NCBI RefSeq assembly: GCF_031453995.1
Contig: NZ_JAVDPZ010000016.1
Coordinates: forward strand, 1-64,000
Direction of reading: 5' to 3'
Source of the DNA: Nitrobacter vulgaris
Lineage (GTDB): Bacteria > Pseudomonadota > Alphaproteobacteria > Rhizobiales > Xanthobacteraceae
DNA: 64,000 nt
Shown here: positions 63,218 through 64,000 of the stretch, one piece after another
Numbering within the stretch: the stretch's first letter is position 1
How the letters are laid out: every line of letters begins with the position of its first letter
Notes under the pieces: generated by a model
The model's database searches: none
Told to the model about the DNA's origin: nothing
The model's input: the letters and a program-made list of their open reading frames with translations, nothing else
Translations under genes and position numbers: made by a program

Positions 63218-64000
63218 ATGGACGAAGTCATCAAGGCGAAGCGGCAACAATTGAGTCCCGCGAGTCGCGCCATCACGATTCGCGGCGCTCGCGAACACAA
63301 CCTCAAGAATGTCGATCTGGAAATCCCACGCGACAAACTCGTGGTGTTCACCGGCCTCTCCGGCTCTGGCAAGTCCTCGCTGGCGTTTGACACCATCTAT
63401 GCCGAGGGTCAGCGCCGCTATGTCGAGTCCCTGTCGGCTTACGCGCGCCAGTTTCTGGAGATGATGCAGAAGCCCGACGTCGATCAGATCGACGGGCTGT
63501 CGCCGGCGATCTCCATCGAGCAGAAAACGACTTCGAAGAATCCGCGCTCGACCGTGGGGACCGTGACCGAGATCTACGATTACATGCGGCTATTGTGGGC
63601 GCGCGTCGGCGTGCCCTATTCGCCCGCAACCGGCCTGCCGATCGAAAGCCAGACGGTGTCGCAGATGGTCGACCGGGTATTGGCGCTGCCCGATGGCACG
63701 CGGCTCTATCTGCTGGCGCCGGTCGTTCGCGGCCGAAAGGGCGAGTATCGAAAAGAACTGGCAGAGTATCTCAAAAAGGGTTTTCAGCGCGTCAAGATCG
63801 ACGGAGCTTTTTACGAACTTGCCGATGCTCCCACTCTGGATAAAAAGTTTCCGCACGATATCGACGTGGTAGTCGACCGCATCGTTGTAAGGCCGGATCT
63901 GGGCCAGCGGCTGGCTGAGTCATTCGAGACTGCTTTGAAGCTCGCAGAGGGGCTGGCGGTGATCGAATATGCGGACGCGCCTCCTTCACCTCTCGCCGGA
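63218..64000 (+). CDS. uvrA: Excinuclease ABC subunit A (5' part)
   Basis: The first 261 residues are in the window and the gene runs off the right edge. Seen are ITIRGAREHNLKNVDLEIPRD, the first Walker A GLSGSGKS (46-53) and the UvrA-specific FDTIYAEGQRRYVESLSAYARQFL, then SPAISIEQKTTSKNPRSTVGTVTEIYDYMRLLWAR. UvrA finds DNA lesions with UvrB in nucleotide excision repair, and Mfd, also in this window, recruits it to stalled polymerase. ATG 63218 is assumed; the ribosome binding site is weak. The LexA box upstream fits its usual regulation. Confidence 0.96.
   Translation, partial: MDEVIKAKRQQLSPASRAITIRGAREHNLKNVDLEIPRDKLVVFTGLSGSGKSSLAFDTIYAEGQRRYVESLSAYARQFLEMMQKPDVDQIDGLSPAISIEQKTTSKNPRSTVGTVTEIYDYMRLLWARVGVPYSPATGLPIESQTVSQMVDRVLALPDGTRLYLLAPVVRGRKGEYRKELAEYLKKGFQRVKIDGAFYELADAPTLDKKFPHDIDVVVDRIVVRPDLGQRLAESFETALKLAEGLAVIEYADAPPSPLAG

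Noticed and set aside
1..64000. CRISPR array
   Set aside because: No set of regularly spaced direct repeats was seen; short tandem pairs found have two copies only.

Overview
The window looks like chromosome of a G+C-rich alphaproteobacterium of the Bradyrhizobiaceae/Nitrobacteraceae (Bradyrhizobium, Afipia, Nitrobacter, Rhodopseudomonas group). The pointers are phosphatidylcholine synthase, an IalB-type periplasmic protein, the aapJQMP general amino-acid ABC transporter next to metC, two copies of an intergenic repeat I associate with this group, and two GTTC-N7-GTTC LexA boxes of the alphaproteobacterial type. Genus assignment is inference; no rRNA is present.

Layout. 1-4.7 kb is a patchy accessory stretch: the 3' end of an IS5-type transposase, a frameshifted ribbon-helix-helix regulator, a Tat-exported beta-carbonic anhydrase, a BolA protein, a PRC-barrel protein and several small exported or hypothetical proteins. 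5-13.6 kb is housekeeping and metabolism: a cupin, 5-oxoprolinase pxpBCA, a quinone oxidoreductase, TerC, Pcs, a ubiquinone hydroxylase, HspQ and an IalB protein. 14-18.7 kb is an apparent three-gene unit: a YejA-like periplasmic binding protein, an ANL (acyl-CoA synthetase) family protein without the usual catalytic motifs, and a PleD/PopA-like REC-REC-GGDEF protein whose active sites are degenerate but whose c-di-GMP inhibitory-site motif RxxD is in register. This unit is the best candidate for something undescribed.

18.7-27.6 kb carries mfd-sdhE, recG, a DUF502 membrane protein and glmS. 28.27-32.52 kb is a decayed 4.2-kb integrative element in a tRNA-Cys gene: the intact tRNA lies at the right end, a displaced 3' half at the left end, and inside are a wrecked integrase, a cold-shock gene, small exported proteins and further pseudogenes. 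32.6-42.5 kb carries a DTW-domain protein and a four-gene tripartite RND efflux operon of MdtABC type with its outer-membrane factor.

43-50 kb groups cysteine synthase, aapJQMP and cystathionine beta-lyase (metC), suggesting linkage of amino-acid uptake with sulfur amino-acid metabolism. 50-60.7 kb holds envelope genes: LAB_N and GT2 proteins that fit lipid or lipid A modification, then a bacterial alpha-2-macroglobulin, PbpC and an ArnT-like glycosyltransferase in one operon. 61.2-64 kb has tRNA-Arg, ssb, an outer-membrane beta-barrel protein and the start of uvrA; consensus SOS boxes lie upstream of both ssb and uvrA.
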